In this document: one piece after another, positions 27,091 to 35,576 of the stretch
Layout of the letters: each line of letters opens with the position of its first letter
Position numbering within the stretch: position 1 is the stretch's first letter
Assembly (NCBI GenBank): GCA_009881125.1
Contig: WXFH01000056.1
Span: 62,001 to 126,000 of the forward strand
Direction: 5' to 3'
From: Acidaminobacter sp.
GTDB taxonomy: Bacteria > Bacillota_A > Clostridia > Peptostreptococcales > Acidaminobacteraceae
DNA: 64,000 bases
The notes under the pieces: model-generated
What the model saw: the letters and a program-made list of their open reading frames with translations, nothing else
Databases searched by the model: none
What the model was told of the DNA's origin: nothing
Position numbers and translations under genes: made by a program

Positions 27091-27645
27091 CTACCGGATC
27101 CAGTCAAAGACGTCCTTCTGTCTGGACGGCTTGGGAAGGACCTTTTTCGGGTCCTCGTATCCGAGGCACACGGCATAGAGCGGTTTGTAACCGTCGCGGA
27201 TTTTCAACTTCCCATAGGCCTCAGGGAGTTGAAAGTAAGAACTGATCAGACCGACCCACACGGAGCCTATGCCCAGGCTGTGCGCCGCCACCAGCATGTT
27301 TTCCACCGCCGCTGAGGCGTCCGCCACAGGTGAATAGACGTCGCTTCGGACGGAGACAATGACGACCGTAGGCGCTTTGTGCAGCAGGTGGTAGCGCTCG
27401 CTCGCGCCGAATTTGCGGATCCAGTCGACCTCAGAGTCCCGCATGACGTTCTTGGTGGCGTCGTTGATGTGATCGATCAGCGCCTGATCCTGCAGGATCG
27501 TGAAGCGCACCGGCTGGGTGTTGTGGCCGCTGGGCGCCTGGTTGCCCGCCTCAATGACTGCGAGGATGTCCTCGTCCTTCAGCTGGTCCGGAAGAAAGCG
27601 CCGGACGCTTTTTCGTTCGTATAGAGCTTTTATAACGTCGTTCAT
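27091..27645 (-). CDS. Nitroreductase family protein
   Basis: The protein is 184 aa from ATG 27645, which has the strong site AGGAGGT; an in-frame upstream ATG at 27717 lacks one. The flavin-binding start ERKSVRRFLPDQL and the motif SGHNTQPVRF are typical of FMN-dependent NAD(P)H nitroreductases, as is the C-terminal CLGYEDPKK. It could reduce nitroaromatics, quinones or flavins. The physiological substrate is unknown. Confidence 0.92.
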   Translation of the reverse strand: MNDVIKALYERKSVRRFLPDQLKDEDILAVIEAGNQAPSGHNTQPVRFTILQDQALIDHINDATKNVMRDSEVDWIRKFGASERYHLLHKAPTVVIVSVRSDVYSPVADASAAVENMLVAAHSLGIGSVWVGLISSYFQLPEAYGKLKIRDGYKPLYAVCLGYEDPKKVLPKPSRQKDVFDWIR

Positions 27646-27869
27646 AGTAACCTCCTGTAAAGACAGTGATTGTTTTATCCGATGGTCAGTAAGCAACTCT
27701 GTCGCCCATACCGCCACCGAATCACAGTAAAAATTAAGCCATTTAAATTTGACCTCACCTAATTATAATGCAGGAATTGGCAAAAAAAACAACCTTTCAG
27801 CAAGAATTGCGAAAAAAGATGCAAAAGTTGTTTATAATAAACCTAAGAAAACAAAAAGGAGGCCACACA

Positions 27870-28766
27870 GTGAAATTCGTCAGATTCAAAACGGGAGACC
27901 AGATTCTGCTGGGACTCTTCAATAAGTCAATGACGCACATCTATGAACTGAACCATTTGATTCCCGGAAAGCAGTTTGAAACCTTGAACGCGTTTATTGA
28001 AAGCGTTACTGAGGACGAGCTTGCGATCCTCAAGGAAATCAGCTGCTGCGCCGCGCTGCAGGAATTTCCTTCCTATGCGGCTGAAGCCGTGTCACTTTTG
28101 GCGCCCCTTCAGAAGACCAAGCACGACGTGCTGTGTCTCGGACTCAATTACAGGGAGCACGTCAAGGAAACCGCCAAGAATTTGAACCACGCACCGACAA
28201 TGCCGGAGCACCCGGTCTACTTCTCGAAGCGCGTCCTTGAAATGATGGGGCCTGATGATGAGATTTCTTATTCCACCTCCGGATCGACCCAGCTGGATTA
28301 TGAAGTGGAGCTGGCGGTCGTCATTGGCAAGGCTGGACGTGACATTCCTGCGGATCAGGCTGAGGACTACATCTTTGGCTATACAATCCTGAATGACCTT
28401 TCCGCCAGGGACATGCAGGCCAGACATTTGCAATGGTTTAAGGGCAAAAGCCTTGATGGTTTTACGCCCATCGGCCCATGCCTTGTGCACAAGTCGGAGC
28501 TGCCGCTGCCGCTGAGCCTCGATTTGAAGAGCTACGTCAACGGCGAGCTGCGACAGGACGGCAATACGTCTGATTTCATTTTCAATATTCCAACGGTCAT
28601 TGCGGACCTGTCGATGGGCATGACGCTGGAGCCGGGGGACATCATTGCCACCGGGACGCCGAAGGGGGTTGGCATGGGCTTCAGCCCGCCTAAATACCTG
28701 ACGGCTGGGGATGAGGTCATTTGCGAGATTGAGGGCATTGGGATTTTGCGGAATGTGATTCGGTAG
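27870..28766 (+). CDS. Fumarylacetoacetate hydrolase family protein
   Basis: The protein is 298 aa from GTG 27870, 7 nt after AAAGGAGG; the frame is open upstream to 27768 but without a ribosome site. The FAH fold is clear: VLCLGLNYREH, VYFSKR, metal-binding acids in LDYEVELAVVIGK, GYTILNDLSARDMQ and the GTPKGVGMG loop. Relatives are acylpyruvases, oxaloacetate tautomerases or hydratase/decarboxylases of catabolic pathways. It stands alone, so the substrate cannot be inferred. Confidence 0.9.
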   Translation: MKFVRFKTGDQILLGLFNKSMTHIYELNHLIPGKQFETLNAFIESVTEDELAILKEISCCAALQEFPSYAAEAVSLLAPLQKTKHDVLCLGLNYREHVKETAKNLNHAPTMPEHPVYFSKRVLEMMGPDDEISYSTSGSTQLDYEVELAVVIGKAGRDIPADQAEDYIFGYTILNDLSARDMQARHLQWFKGKSLDGFTPIGPCLVHKSELPLPLSLDLKSYVNGELRQDGNTSDFIFNIPTVIADLSMGMTLEPGDIIATGTPKGVGMGFSPPKYLTAGDEVICEIEGIGILRNVIR

Positions 28767-28773
28767 GAAAAAC

Positions 28774-28858
28774 TCGGTGGAAACTCGGTGTCAGACACCG
28801 AGTTTCATGAAAAGGGGACTCTGGGGCAAGTAAGAACTTGCCCCGGAGCCCCCTTTTT
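28774..28858. terminator. Palindromic repeat followed by a strong terminator
   Basis: The palindrome GAAACTCGGTGTC-a-GACACCGAGTTTC is centred at 28793. It is followed by AAAGGGGACTCTGGGGCAAG (28811-28830), which pairs with the segment ending in GCCCCCTTTTT (28837-28858). The genes on both sides are convergent, so it may work in both directions. Confidence 0.85.
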
Positions 28859-28868
28859 ACGTTTTTCG

Positions 28869-29870
28869 CTACATCGTCAAATTCACTTGCAGTCTCACTA
28901 TGGTGTCATCCTCAAGTTCTGCGTGGAAGAGGTGGTATTCGCCGGAGAGGTCAAAGCTGTGGAGGGTGTTGCCGTTTTCGAGGGTCTCGATCACGGAAGC
29001 CTCGCCGTAGAGCGTGGTGAGGGTTTCGAGGCTGTCTCCGACTTTGAGGCCACGCGGCGTAGAGTAATCGGGATTGTCTGTGGAGATCATAAAGACCTCG
29101 TTCTCGATGATCATGATTTCAATGCCATTCTCATAGTAGCGTGTCTCTTCGTAACCGTCGTGGTTCACTTCGACGCGCTCAGGTTGTTGTGCCATGCGGA
29201 AGTCGAGCTCCAGGGCGGCTAGTCTCACGGAGAGATTGCCAAGCCGGAGGTCTTCTATGGTCAGATCGTCCACTGGCGTATCCGTGACAACCGGGATGGT
29301 GCGCTGGGTGATGTTGAGAGGTTTTGGGCTGCCGTCCTGAAGGTAGAGCGATTCCTTTTCAAGGCCAGCGACGAAGCCCTTCATGACAATATCCGTGGTC
29401 CCAATTTCCGGCATGTACTGTTCCAAAGTGACGTCGATCAGATAGTCTGTGGCTTCAGCTTTTCCAAACTGATATTGAACGCTGCTGGAGCCTTGATCCG
29501 CAAAGACGAGCAGGAGCGCGTAACTTTCGAAGTACGCATCTCCATAGTTCAGGGTCTGGCCTTCACGGGCGTTTTTAAAGCCGTAGGTTTCAATGGCTTT
29601 CTCCCACGCGGCAGTGTTGTCGATGAGAAGCCCAAACAACTGGCCTTCTCCTTTTTCGCGGAGTGCGCTCTGGGCCTCGGCAAGACCTTCGTGATAGTCA
29701 CCTATAATTGGAAAGGCAAAAGGCGGCGTTGTGTAGGATTGGTCCTCGACCGGAGGCGTCGTCACCGGCGGCTGCTCGGGCGCTGGCTCCGGTTGTGCGG
29801 GCGGGGTTGCGCAGGCGACGAGGGCGAATACAAGGATCAGCATAATGCTGAGAATTGATAGTTTTTTCAT
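28869..29870 (-). CDS. Putative lipoprotein of unknown function
   Basis: The 333-aa protein has a lysine N-terminus, a hydrophobic signal and the lipobox LVACA, followed by a Pro-rich linker (TPPAQPEPAPEQPPVTTPP). The remainder is an extracytoplasmic domain of about 280 residues ending with two short beta-rich repeats (IEMIIIENEVFMISTDNPDY..., HSFDLSGEYHLFHAELEDD), somewhat like lipoproteins that track conformational change at the surface. No family was recognised. It is a single-gene unit. Confidence 0.65.
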   Translation of the reverse strand: MKKLSILSIMLILVFALVACATPPAQPEPAPEQPPVTTPPVEDQSYTTPPFAFPIIGDYHEGLAEAQSALREKGEGQLFGLLIDNTAAWEKAIETYGFKNAREGQTLNYGDAYFESYALLLVFADQGSSSVQYQFGKAEATDYLIDVTLEQYMPEIGTTDIVMKGFVAGLEKESLYLQDGSPKPLNITQRTIPVVTDTPVDDLTIEDLRLGNLSVRLAALELDFRMAQQPERVEVNHDGYEETRYYENGIEIMIIENEVFMISTDNPDYSTPRGLKVGDSLETLTTLYGEASVIETLENGNTLHSFDLSGEYHLFHAELEDDTIVRLQVNLTM

Positions 29871-30055
29871 CAGTGAGGTCTCCTTTCAGATCTGGTGCGA
29901 GCCTGGTTTGTGGCTGTTAGAATGCTTCTGGCCGCAGTTGTTTCGGTTTATAATAGCTGGAATATAAACTTAGACGTCAGAAGTCTGAAAAAGTTTCACC
30001 GGATGAAAATTTTGAAAGGACGTGATGAAGTGTCCTCAATGGTGTAAATTTACAC

Positions 30056-30145
30056 TAAGCTCTGGCACTGGATCAACTTGAGTGTCAGTCACTCAAGTTG
30101 AAATGGTGCCAGACACTCAACTTAAAACAGTGACTGTCACCCCGA
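30056..30145. repeat. Degenerate GTGTCAGACAC-type repeat cluster
   Basis: It contains CAACTTGAGTG-TCAG-TCACTCAAGTTG (a near-perfect palindrome), GGTGCCAGACACTCAACTT and CAGTGACTGTCAC. The cluster lies between two minus-strand genes. Confidence 0.7.
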
Positions 30146-30164
30146 AAAGCGACCTCAAACCCCG

Positions 30165-30830
30165 TCATTTCTTCGCCACTCTAAACCTCAAAACAGTCTT
30201 CAACTTTGCAGTCTCGGTCTTTCGCGGGTCGGACAGATAGATTTCACGGTGCGTCTTGGAGGCCCGAACCCAGCCCTGCTCAGCGCAGTAGGCCTCCATG
30301 GCGGCGAAACTCGCGGGTTCATCGGCATAACTTCCGAGGTGCATCATCTGGCAGCAGGCGCCTTCCGTCAGAGTCGTCAGCGTCACGCGCGACAGCGGCA
30401 GCCCCGGCTTCTTCTTTCCTGCTTCAGCCAGAAAACGCTCAAACAAAGACGGCGTCAGAAAGTCCGGCTGCCGGATCATCAAGGTGTATTTGAAATTATC
30501 TTTATCCAGCGTCGCTTTAGTATAATCGATCAGGTCCCAGACGCCCTCCAGGGGGTAGACGGTGTACTCATAGTAACCGTCCGGAACCGCAGCGCTCTTG
30601 TAAGACATCTTGACCGCATAGCTGAGAGCATAAAGCGCCTCAACCGCCTCGGAAAACGCCGGGGCGTCCGGGCTGCCGGAGCCTTCTATGGTCAGGAACA
30701 GCAGCTCCGGCACCTCAACCAGCTCCGGTTTTTCCTTTGGCAGGTAGAGCCATTTGAAATCCTTTTTGTAGTCCACTTTCCTTGGCGCCTCTGTCGCGGT
30801 GCTGGCAGTGCTGGCGGTGGTGACTGACAT
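30165..30830 (-). CDS. GyrI-like small-molecule-binding protein
   Basis: The protein is 221 aa from ATG 30830 behind AAAGGGG. After a short Thr/Ala-rich head it matches the stand-alone GyrI-like family (KKDFKWLYLPKEKPELVEVPELLFLTIEGSGSPDAPAF, YYEYTVYPLEGVWDL, MMHLGSYADEPASFA). The fold binds hydrophobic ligands, and some members hydrolyse cyclopropanone-type toxins. No DNA-binding part is present. Confidence 0.85.
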   Translation of the reverse strand: MSVTTASTASTATEAPRKVDYKKDFKWLYLPKEKPELVEVPELLFLTIEGSGSPDAPAFSEAVEALYALSYAVKMSYKSAAVPDGYYEYTVYPLEGVWDLIDYTKATLDKDNFKYTLMIRQPDFLTPSLFERFLAEAGKKKPGLPLSRVTLTTLTEGACCQMMHLGSYADEPASFAAMEAYCAEQGWVRASKTHREIYLSDPRKTETAKLKTVLRFRVAKK

Positions 30831-31072
30831 TTCATAAAACCCCTTTCGAAGTGTAGGATTCAGTCGGATCAACGACTATCGGCGGATTGTTCTTGTTTTC
30901 ACAATTTTTGCGGGGTAAAATGGAACTATAGTTATCCTTAGAAATTCGACGAGCTACACAAGTGAAAATCCAAGGCCCAATTCGGCCGTAAAATTCGAAC
31001 GAGCTTTCAATGCCCGCAGCGCTGCGCGAGTCCGCGCTGCTCACCCCCAACGTTCAAGGAGGCCACTGACCC

Positions 31073-31975
31073 ATGCCAAAGGAACCGTACCACCTGAGCG
31101 CTGATCAGGCGCAAACCCTCTCTGAGCTCGAAGCCCTTGCCTATGAACGGCTGGCGAGTCGCGGACTCGGTGGCCTGGATCTTCCAGGGGCTTACCTGGA
31201 GGCTGCCCGGCGGCTCCTGGACGCAAAAAGCATCCTGATTCTGACCGGGTTTCCCATCCGGGGCGCGGCACTCGGCGAGACGGACGGACCTCCAGGTGCA
31301 CTGGCCCTGGGCAATGCCCTTGAGCGTCTCGGCATCCAAGTGGCCTACGCCACTGACGACACCTCTGCGCCCCTCCTGGCACTCGGCGGCCCCAAACTCA
31401 GCCTGCGCGCCGCCATTTATCCGTTCCTGCCAGAAGTTGACGAGACGACCCTTGAGCGCCTGTACACCGACTTTGATCCGGATTTGGTCTTTGCCATCGA
31501 GCGCCCAGGGAAAGCTGCCGATGGTCTCTGCCACTCCATGCGCGGCGAAGTGATCTCCGACCTGACCCCATCCCTCGACCTGTTCTTTGAGCTGGCGGTC
31601 CGGGACCACAAGTCAACCCTGGCCATAGGCGACGGCGGCAACGAGATTGGCATGGGCCGGCTCTACGAGGCCGTCGTGAAGCAAGTGCCGAGAGGTGAAA
31701 CGATTGCCGCGGTCACAGCGGCAGACATCCTGATGCCGGCGGCCGTCTCCAACTGGGGGGCCTACGTTTTAGCGGGGACCCTGTCCCTCCTCTGCGGCCG
31801 CGACCTGCTGATTTCCGCTGAAACCGCCTCCGACCTCCTCCACACCATGGTCGATATGGGTGCTGTCGATGGCGCCACCAAACGCCAGGAAGCCACCGTC
31901 GACGGCTACAGCTTTGAGGAAAATCAGGCGGTGATCAAAGCGGTGCACGATCTGCTGGTGCCGTGGGTTCAATGA
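31073..31975 (+). CDS. DUF4392 (D-glutamate cyclase-like) protein
   Basis: The 300-aa protein has the DUF4392 hallmarks ILTGFPIRGAALGETDGPPGALALGNALERLG, FAIERPGKAADGLCHSMRG and IGDGGNEIGMGR. The domain corresponds to the C-terminal part of mammalian D-glutamate cyclase, which converts D-glutamate to 5-oxo-D-proline. Activity in bacteria is inferred only. ATG 31073 follows AAGGAGGCC. A GCCGATGG word encodes the ADG in the conserved AADGLCHSM motif. Confidence 0.85.
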   Translation: MPKEPYHLSADQAQTLSELEALAYERLASRGLGGLDLPGAYLEAARRLLDAKSILILTGFPIRGAALGETDGPPGALALGNALERLGIQVAYATDDTSAPLLALGGPKLSLRAAIYPFLPEVDETTLERLYTDFDPDLVFAIERPGKAADGLCHSMRGEVISDLTPSLDLFFELAVRDHKSTLAIGDGGNEIGMGRLYEAVVKQVPRGETIAAVTAADILMPAAVSNWGAYVLAGTLSLLCGRDLLISAETASDLLHTMVDMGAVDGATKRQEATVDGYSFEENQAVIKAVHDLLVPWVQ

Positions 31976-32097
31976 CGAGTAAGAAGGTCTCTGACACCGG
32001 CTTCCATCTCAGCGGCTTACGCCTATTGCCCCATCCGCTTTTTTTGTGGACTGTGACCATCGGCTAAAGCTGTTCTTATCATTTTTACCCTCAATAT

Positions 32098-32139
32098 TTG
32101 ATTTGGATCACAACATTTTCTGCGGGAATTCGCTAAGAT
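32098..32139 (+). promoter_or_regulatory. FNR-type site and promoter for the DUF1858/DUF438 operon
   Basis: TTGAT-TTGG-ATCAC (32098-32111) matches the FNR consensus TTGAT-N4-ATCAA at 9 of 10 positions. TAAGAT (32134-32139) is a fair -10. If transcription starts at 32146, the dyad centre is at -41.5, the class II activator position. No -35 hexamer is needed for that arrangement. Confidence 0.65.
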
Positions 32140-32169
32140 GGAGTCAGAAAATCGTTACGGAGGGTACAA

Positions 32170-32400
32170 ATGGGTATATTAGATTTGAATAAAACGGTTT
32201 ATAGTTTGTGCGAGGAATATCCGCAGCTGGTGGGCATCCTGCAGGGCCTCGGCTTTGAGAGCATAGGCAATCCCATCATGATGAAAACCGCAGCGCGTGT
32301 CATGACCATCCCCAAGGCCGCTCAAATGAAGGGCCTGCCGATGGTCACCATCATCACCGCCTTGCAGGAAGCGGGGTTTGTCGTTGAAGGAGGAGAATGA
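32170..32400 (+). CDS. DUF1858 domain protein
   Basis: The 76-aa protein (MGILDLNKTVYSLCEEYPQL, VILQGLGF-like) is a single DUF1858 domain, a small helical module that often sits beside or within hemerythrin/DUF438 and ScdA/RIC-type proteins linked to iron-sulfur repair and nitrosative stress. The GGAGGG ribosome site precedes ATG 32170. It overlaps the next gene by 4 nt (ATGA), so the two proteins are coupled. Confidence 0.85.
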   Translation: MGILDLNKTVYSLCEEYPQLVGILQGLGFESIGNPIMMKTAARVMTIPKAAQMKGLPMVTIITALQEAGFVVEGGE

Positions 32401-33692
32401 CTTTGAGTGAGTACATTGACAACCGAAGCAGTGCCAATAGTGACAGCGCCAAAAGCAACCGCGCGGAGCGGCAGAAGGTCCTGAAGGACATCATCCTGCA
32501 GCTTCACGAGGGCAAGGATCCGGCAGACGTCAAGAATGAATTCGCCAAGTTGATCGACGGCGTGTCGGCCAGCGAGATCTCTGAGATGGAGTCTGGTCTC
32601 GTCGCAGAGGGCATGGCCATTGAGGAAATCCAGAAGCTGTGCGACGTCCACGCAGAAATTTTCCGAGGCGCGGTCACCCAGATTCATACGACCTCCAAGG
32701 AAGAGGAAAAGCCCGGGCATCCGGTTCGAGTGCTTCGTGAGGAGAACTTCGCCATTGAGAGTCTGCTGAAGAATACGCTGATGCCAAAGGTCGCGGCGCT
32801 GACGGATGCGACTGTGGCGGAGAAACGTTATGAGATGCTTGAGGATGTCAATCTGCTCCTGGATATTGACAAGCACTACAGCCGCAAAGAGAATATTTTC
32901 TTCCCTTACATGGAAAAGTACGGCATATCAGCGCCGCCAAAGGTCATGTGGGGCGTGGATGATGAGATTCGGGCTATGATCAAAGGGTTAAAGGCTTTGC
33001 TGTCTGGTCCGGATGCGACGGCGGTAGAGCTTCAGGAAGCCGCTGAAGCCATGAACGCGAAGATTCTCGATATGATCTTTAAAGAAGATTCCATTCTGAT
33101 CCCTATGCTGCTGGAAACCCTGACTGAGGACGAGTGGGTTGAGATCGCCCTGGACAGCGACGAGATTGGCTACTGTATCGTCAGTCCGGAGGCTAAGTGG
33201 AAGCCATCCAGAATGGTGCCTTTTGGCGCGCCTGGAGAAGAGGCGGCCGCGGAGGCCTCAGCGGCTGCCGATGGTATGGTTCGAATGGAAACGGGCATTC
33301 TCAGCGTGGATGAGCTGACCAGGTTGTTGAATACATTGCCAATCGACATGACGTTTATTGATAAAGACGACACAGTGAAATACTTCTCCCAATCCGCTGA
33401 GCGGATCTTCCCGCGCACGAAGTCCGTCATTGGCCGCTCCGTCCAGAACTGCCATCCGCCTTCAAGCGTTCATGTGGTGGAAACCATTTTGGAAGCCTTT
33501 AAGGCTGGCCGCAAGGACCACGAGCACTTCTGGATTCAGATGGGCGACGCCATGATTTACATCCGCTATTTTGCGGTGCGGGATGATCAAGGCGCGTACC
33601 TGGGGACACTGGAAGTCACGCAGAACATTGCCCCAATCAAGGCTATTGAGGGGCAGAAGCGTTTGCTGTCGGAAGACTTTAGCGAAGGCTAA
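32397..33692 (+). CDS. DUF438 / hemerythrin-like / PAS domain protein
   Basis: The 431-aa protein has three parts: DUF438 (residues about 15-95), a hemerythrin-like HHE domain (about 100-240: GHPVRVLREENFAI, DIDKHYSRKENIFFPYMEKYG) and a PAS domain (about 300-425: LPIDMTFIDKDDTVKYFSQSAERIFPR, PPSSVHVVETILEAF). The first hemerythrin His pair is changed (EEN), as is usual in DUF438 proteins. The hemerythrin and PAS parts point to sensing of oxygen, NO or redox state; there is no output domain. A GCCGATGG word lies in an Ala-rich linker near residue 292. The stop codon overlaps a structured element (33689-33959). Confidence 0.9.
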   Translation: MTLSEYIDNRSSANSDSAKSNRAERQKVLKDIILQLHEGKDPADVKNEFAKLIDGVSASEISEMESGLVAEGMAIEEIQKLCDVHAEIFRGAVTQIHTTSKEEEKPGHPVRVLREENFAIESLLKNTLMPKVAALTDATVAEKRYEMLEDVNLLLDIDKHYSRKENIFFPYMEKYGISAPPKVMWGVDDEIRAMIKGLKALLSGPDATAVELQEAAEAMNAKILDMIFKEDSILIPMLLETLTEDEWVEIALDSDEIGYCIVSPEAKWKPSRMVPFGAPGEEAAAEASAAADGMVRMETGILSVDELTRLLNTLPIDMTFIDKDDTVKYFSQSAERIFPRTKSVIGRSVQNCHPPSSVHVVETILEAFKAGRKDHEHFWIQMGDAMIYIRYFAVRDDQGAYLGTLEVTQNIAPIKAIEGQKRLLSEDFSEG

Positions 33693-33959
33693 CAGACGTG
33701 CATAAACTGGAGAAGAATTGCCTAAGTGTGAGCTTGCTCACACAGAGGTGATTCTTTTTCAGTTTATATAGGGCGCAGCCCGGTACCGAAGCGCAGCCCC
33801 AAATCACGCGCAGCGTGGTTTGGGGCGTAGCGAGGTGCACGTCTGTTAGTTTGAGGTGAACCTTGATCGACAGGACGCAGCCGTAAGAAGATTGCCAAAC
33901 TAGTGAATGGATTCACACACCTCAAAGCCGCTCGGTTAAAAGCCTTAGCGGCTTTTTTT
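33689..33959 (+). ncRNA. Candidate structured RNA after the DUF438 gene
   Basis: The outer stem CTAACAGACGTGCA (33689-33702) pairs with 33836-33849 without mismatch. Inside are arm A (TAAACTG 33703-33709 with 33760-33766; AAGAAT 33713-33718 with 33751-33756; TGTGAGC-TT-GCTCACA 33727-33742), a small hairpin GGGC-GCA-GCCC (33771-33781), and arm B (33797-33809 with 33813-33825, 13 bp including one G-U, GCA loop). A second domain follows: TTTGAGGTG (33850-33858) with CACCTCAAA (33918-33926), and hairpin GTGAAT-GG-ATTCAC. It ends in a terminator, AAAGCCGCT/AGCGGCTTT plus T-run (33924-33959). No family was recognised; a palindromic insertion element is the main alternative. Confidence 0.55.
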
Positions 33960-33984
33960 CATTTGAAGCTCTGGTACACTAATG

Positions 33985-34104
33985 AACTGAGTGTCAGACA
34001 CCGAAACCAACTGAGTGTCAGACACCGAAACAAACTTGGTGTCAGACACCGAAACAAACTGAGTGTCAGACACCGAAACAAACTTGGTGTCAGACACCGA
34101 AATA
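33985..34104. repeat. Second five-unit 24-bp tandem array with GTGTCAGACACC
   Basis: Units start at 33985, 34009, 34033, 34057 and 34081. Each reads AACT(GA/TG)GTGTCAGACACC plus GAAAC-type filler. Units alternate between TGAGTGTC and TTGGTGTC. There are no spacers. The array follows a CTCTGGTACACT remnant and is followed by GTACCTGTCCCC, another degenerate member of the family. Confidence 0.9.
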
Positions 34105-34186
34105 ATTTTTGTACCTGTCCCCAAAGAAAAAGGGTAACATAGAATAATGTAAGCATAATATTCAAGCCAAACCTTCGAGGTGATCC

Positions 34187-35044
34187 ATGACAGATCCAAC
34201 AGAATACAGCGCTGCATTCCTTGAAGCAGACGAAATCACCCGGCGCGGGTTATGGAGCGAGCTCCAGAGCTTTGCCATGGAGGACCCAGCAAGGCATTAC
34301 TTTATATTGTTGGGGCTTCTAAACCCGGAAAAGACGTTTCAAAGTGTCATTACCCTGCGCGCCAGAGACGACAAACTGAAAGCAGCCTATTTCCAACGGT
34401 CTTCAGGCAACGCGCAGCTGATGATGTCCCCCGATCTGCTTAAACCTGCCATTCAGCCGGAGAGCCTGCGGCCCTTTGCAGAAGCCATTCGGCGAATTGG
34501 CTTCAACCAGCTCATCGCTGCAGCGTCCTACTGCAAGCAGCTTGAGCCCTTTAACCTCTTCGTGAGCCATTTCATTGGCGCGGAAATCTCCGTCATGTCC
34601 CCTGGTATCGCAGCATCTGAAGCTCTTAATAAGGAGATCCATTACGACCTCAACCCCCTAAAAGTTGAAGATCTGGACGAAATCATTGACCTTTACCAAC
34701 GCTGCTTTCACTCCTTCACGCCCCGGCCCATCATGGAAGAAAAGCTCCTCGCCGCACGCGGCCATGGTGTCGTTGTCAGGGAAAACGGTCGGATCATAGG
34801 CTGTGCCCAAAGTGAATTTGAATCCCCTCATCAAGCCTTGATTGTGGGCGTGGCCACGGAGCCGGAAGCCAGAGGCAGAGGCATCGCTTCAGCCTGTGTC
34901 GCAGGGCTGATCAACAGCCTGGCAACGCCTGAAAGATCCTTCGCCCTCCAATATGACAATCCAAGCGCAGGCAGAATTTACAAGCGACTGGGCTTCGTCC
35001 CAGTGGACCATGTAGGTCACTATCATTTCAGAAGGGAGCAGTAA
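34187..35044 (+). CDS. GNAT family N-acetyltransferase
   Basis: The 285-aa protein has a C-terminal GNAT domain (residues about 155-280) with the acetyl-CoA-binding motif GVATEPEARGRGIASACV and the late YDNPSAGRIYKRLGFVPVD. The N-terminal 150 residues form an additional domain, probably a degenerate second GNAT fold. The substrate is unknown. It lies 1 nt before the deformylase-like gene, suggesting that the two act on a common amine or N-terminus, but this is a guess. Confidence 0.88.
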   Translation: MTDPTEYSAAFLEADEITRRGLWSELQSFAMEDPARHYFILLGLLNPEKTFQSVITLRARDDKLKAAYFQRSSGNAQLMMSPDLLKPAIQPESLRPFAEAIRRIGFNQLIAAASYCKQLEPFNLFVSHFIGAEISVMSPGIAASEALNKEIHYDLNPLKVEDLDEIIDLYQRCFHSFTPRPIMEEKLLAARGHGVVVRENGRIIGCAQSEFESPHQALIVGVATEPEARGRGIASACVAGLINSLATPERSFALQYDNPSAGRIYKRLGFVPVDHVGHYHFRREQ

Positions 35045-35045
35045 A

Positions 35046-35549
35046 ATGGCTATTCGAGAAATCCTGCTTCTGGGACACGACCACTTGAGAGCCGAGTGCG
35101 CGCCCCTGGAAGACACCCAAAAAGAGCTGGCAGCAAAAGTAGCAGAAGACCTGAGGGATACCCTCCTCAACTTCAGAAAAAATTTTGGCTTCGGTCGTGC
35201 CATTGCCGCGCCTCAAATTGACGCCTTAGTAAGAATTCTTTACATGAACATAAGCGGCGAAGAAACCGTATTCGTCAATCCGGTTCTGGAGCCCGTCGAC
35301 AAGGAGACCTTCTATGTCTGGGACGACTGCTTCAGCTTTCCGGGCCTCGAAGTCTGGCTGAAGCGTTACAAACACGTGCGCATCAAATACCTTGACCTGA
35401 ACTGGCAAGAACAAGAGCTTTTAGCCGATGGTGACCTCGCCGAGCTCCTCCAGCACGAGTACGACCACCTGGACGGTATCCTCGCCGTTGACCACGCTCA
35501 AACCTCCAAAAGTCTCAGATTCAATAAAGACAAGATGGGAAAGGCTTAA
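35046..35549 (+). CDS. Peptide deformylase-like protein
   Basis: The 167-aa protein has the three deformylase motifs in changed form: GFGRAIAAPQI (motif GxGxAAPQ), DDCFSFPG in place of EGCLS, and QHEYDHLDGIL (HExxH). The metal ligands Cys, His and His and the catalytic Glu are kept. Altered motif 2 suggests a type 3 or otherwise specialised deformylase rather than the housekeeping enzyme. It is probably translated with the preceding acetyltransferase gene (1-nt gap). Confidence 0.85.
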   Translation: MAIREILLLGHDHLRAECAPLEDTQKELAAKVAEDLRDTLLNFRKNFGFGRAIAAPQIDALVRILYMNISGEETVFVNPVLEPVDKETFYVWDDCFSFPGLEVWLKRYKHVRIKYLDLNWQEQELLADGDLAELLQHEYDHLDGILAVDHAQTSKSLRFNKDKMGKA

Positions 35550-35576
35550 AGAACACAACCCCGAAAGGAGCCGAAA

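Noticed and set aside
33689..33849. Integron attC site
   Set aside because: The CTAAC...GTTAG ends look similar, but the ends do not fit RYYYAAC/GTTRRRY, the inside has several independent arms, and there is no integrase or cassette array.
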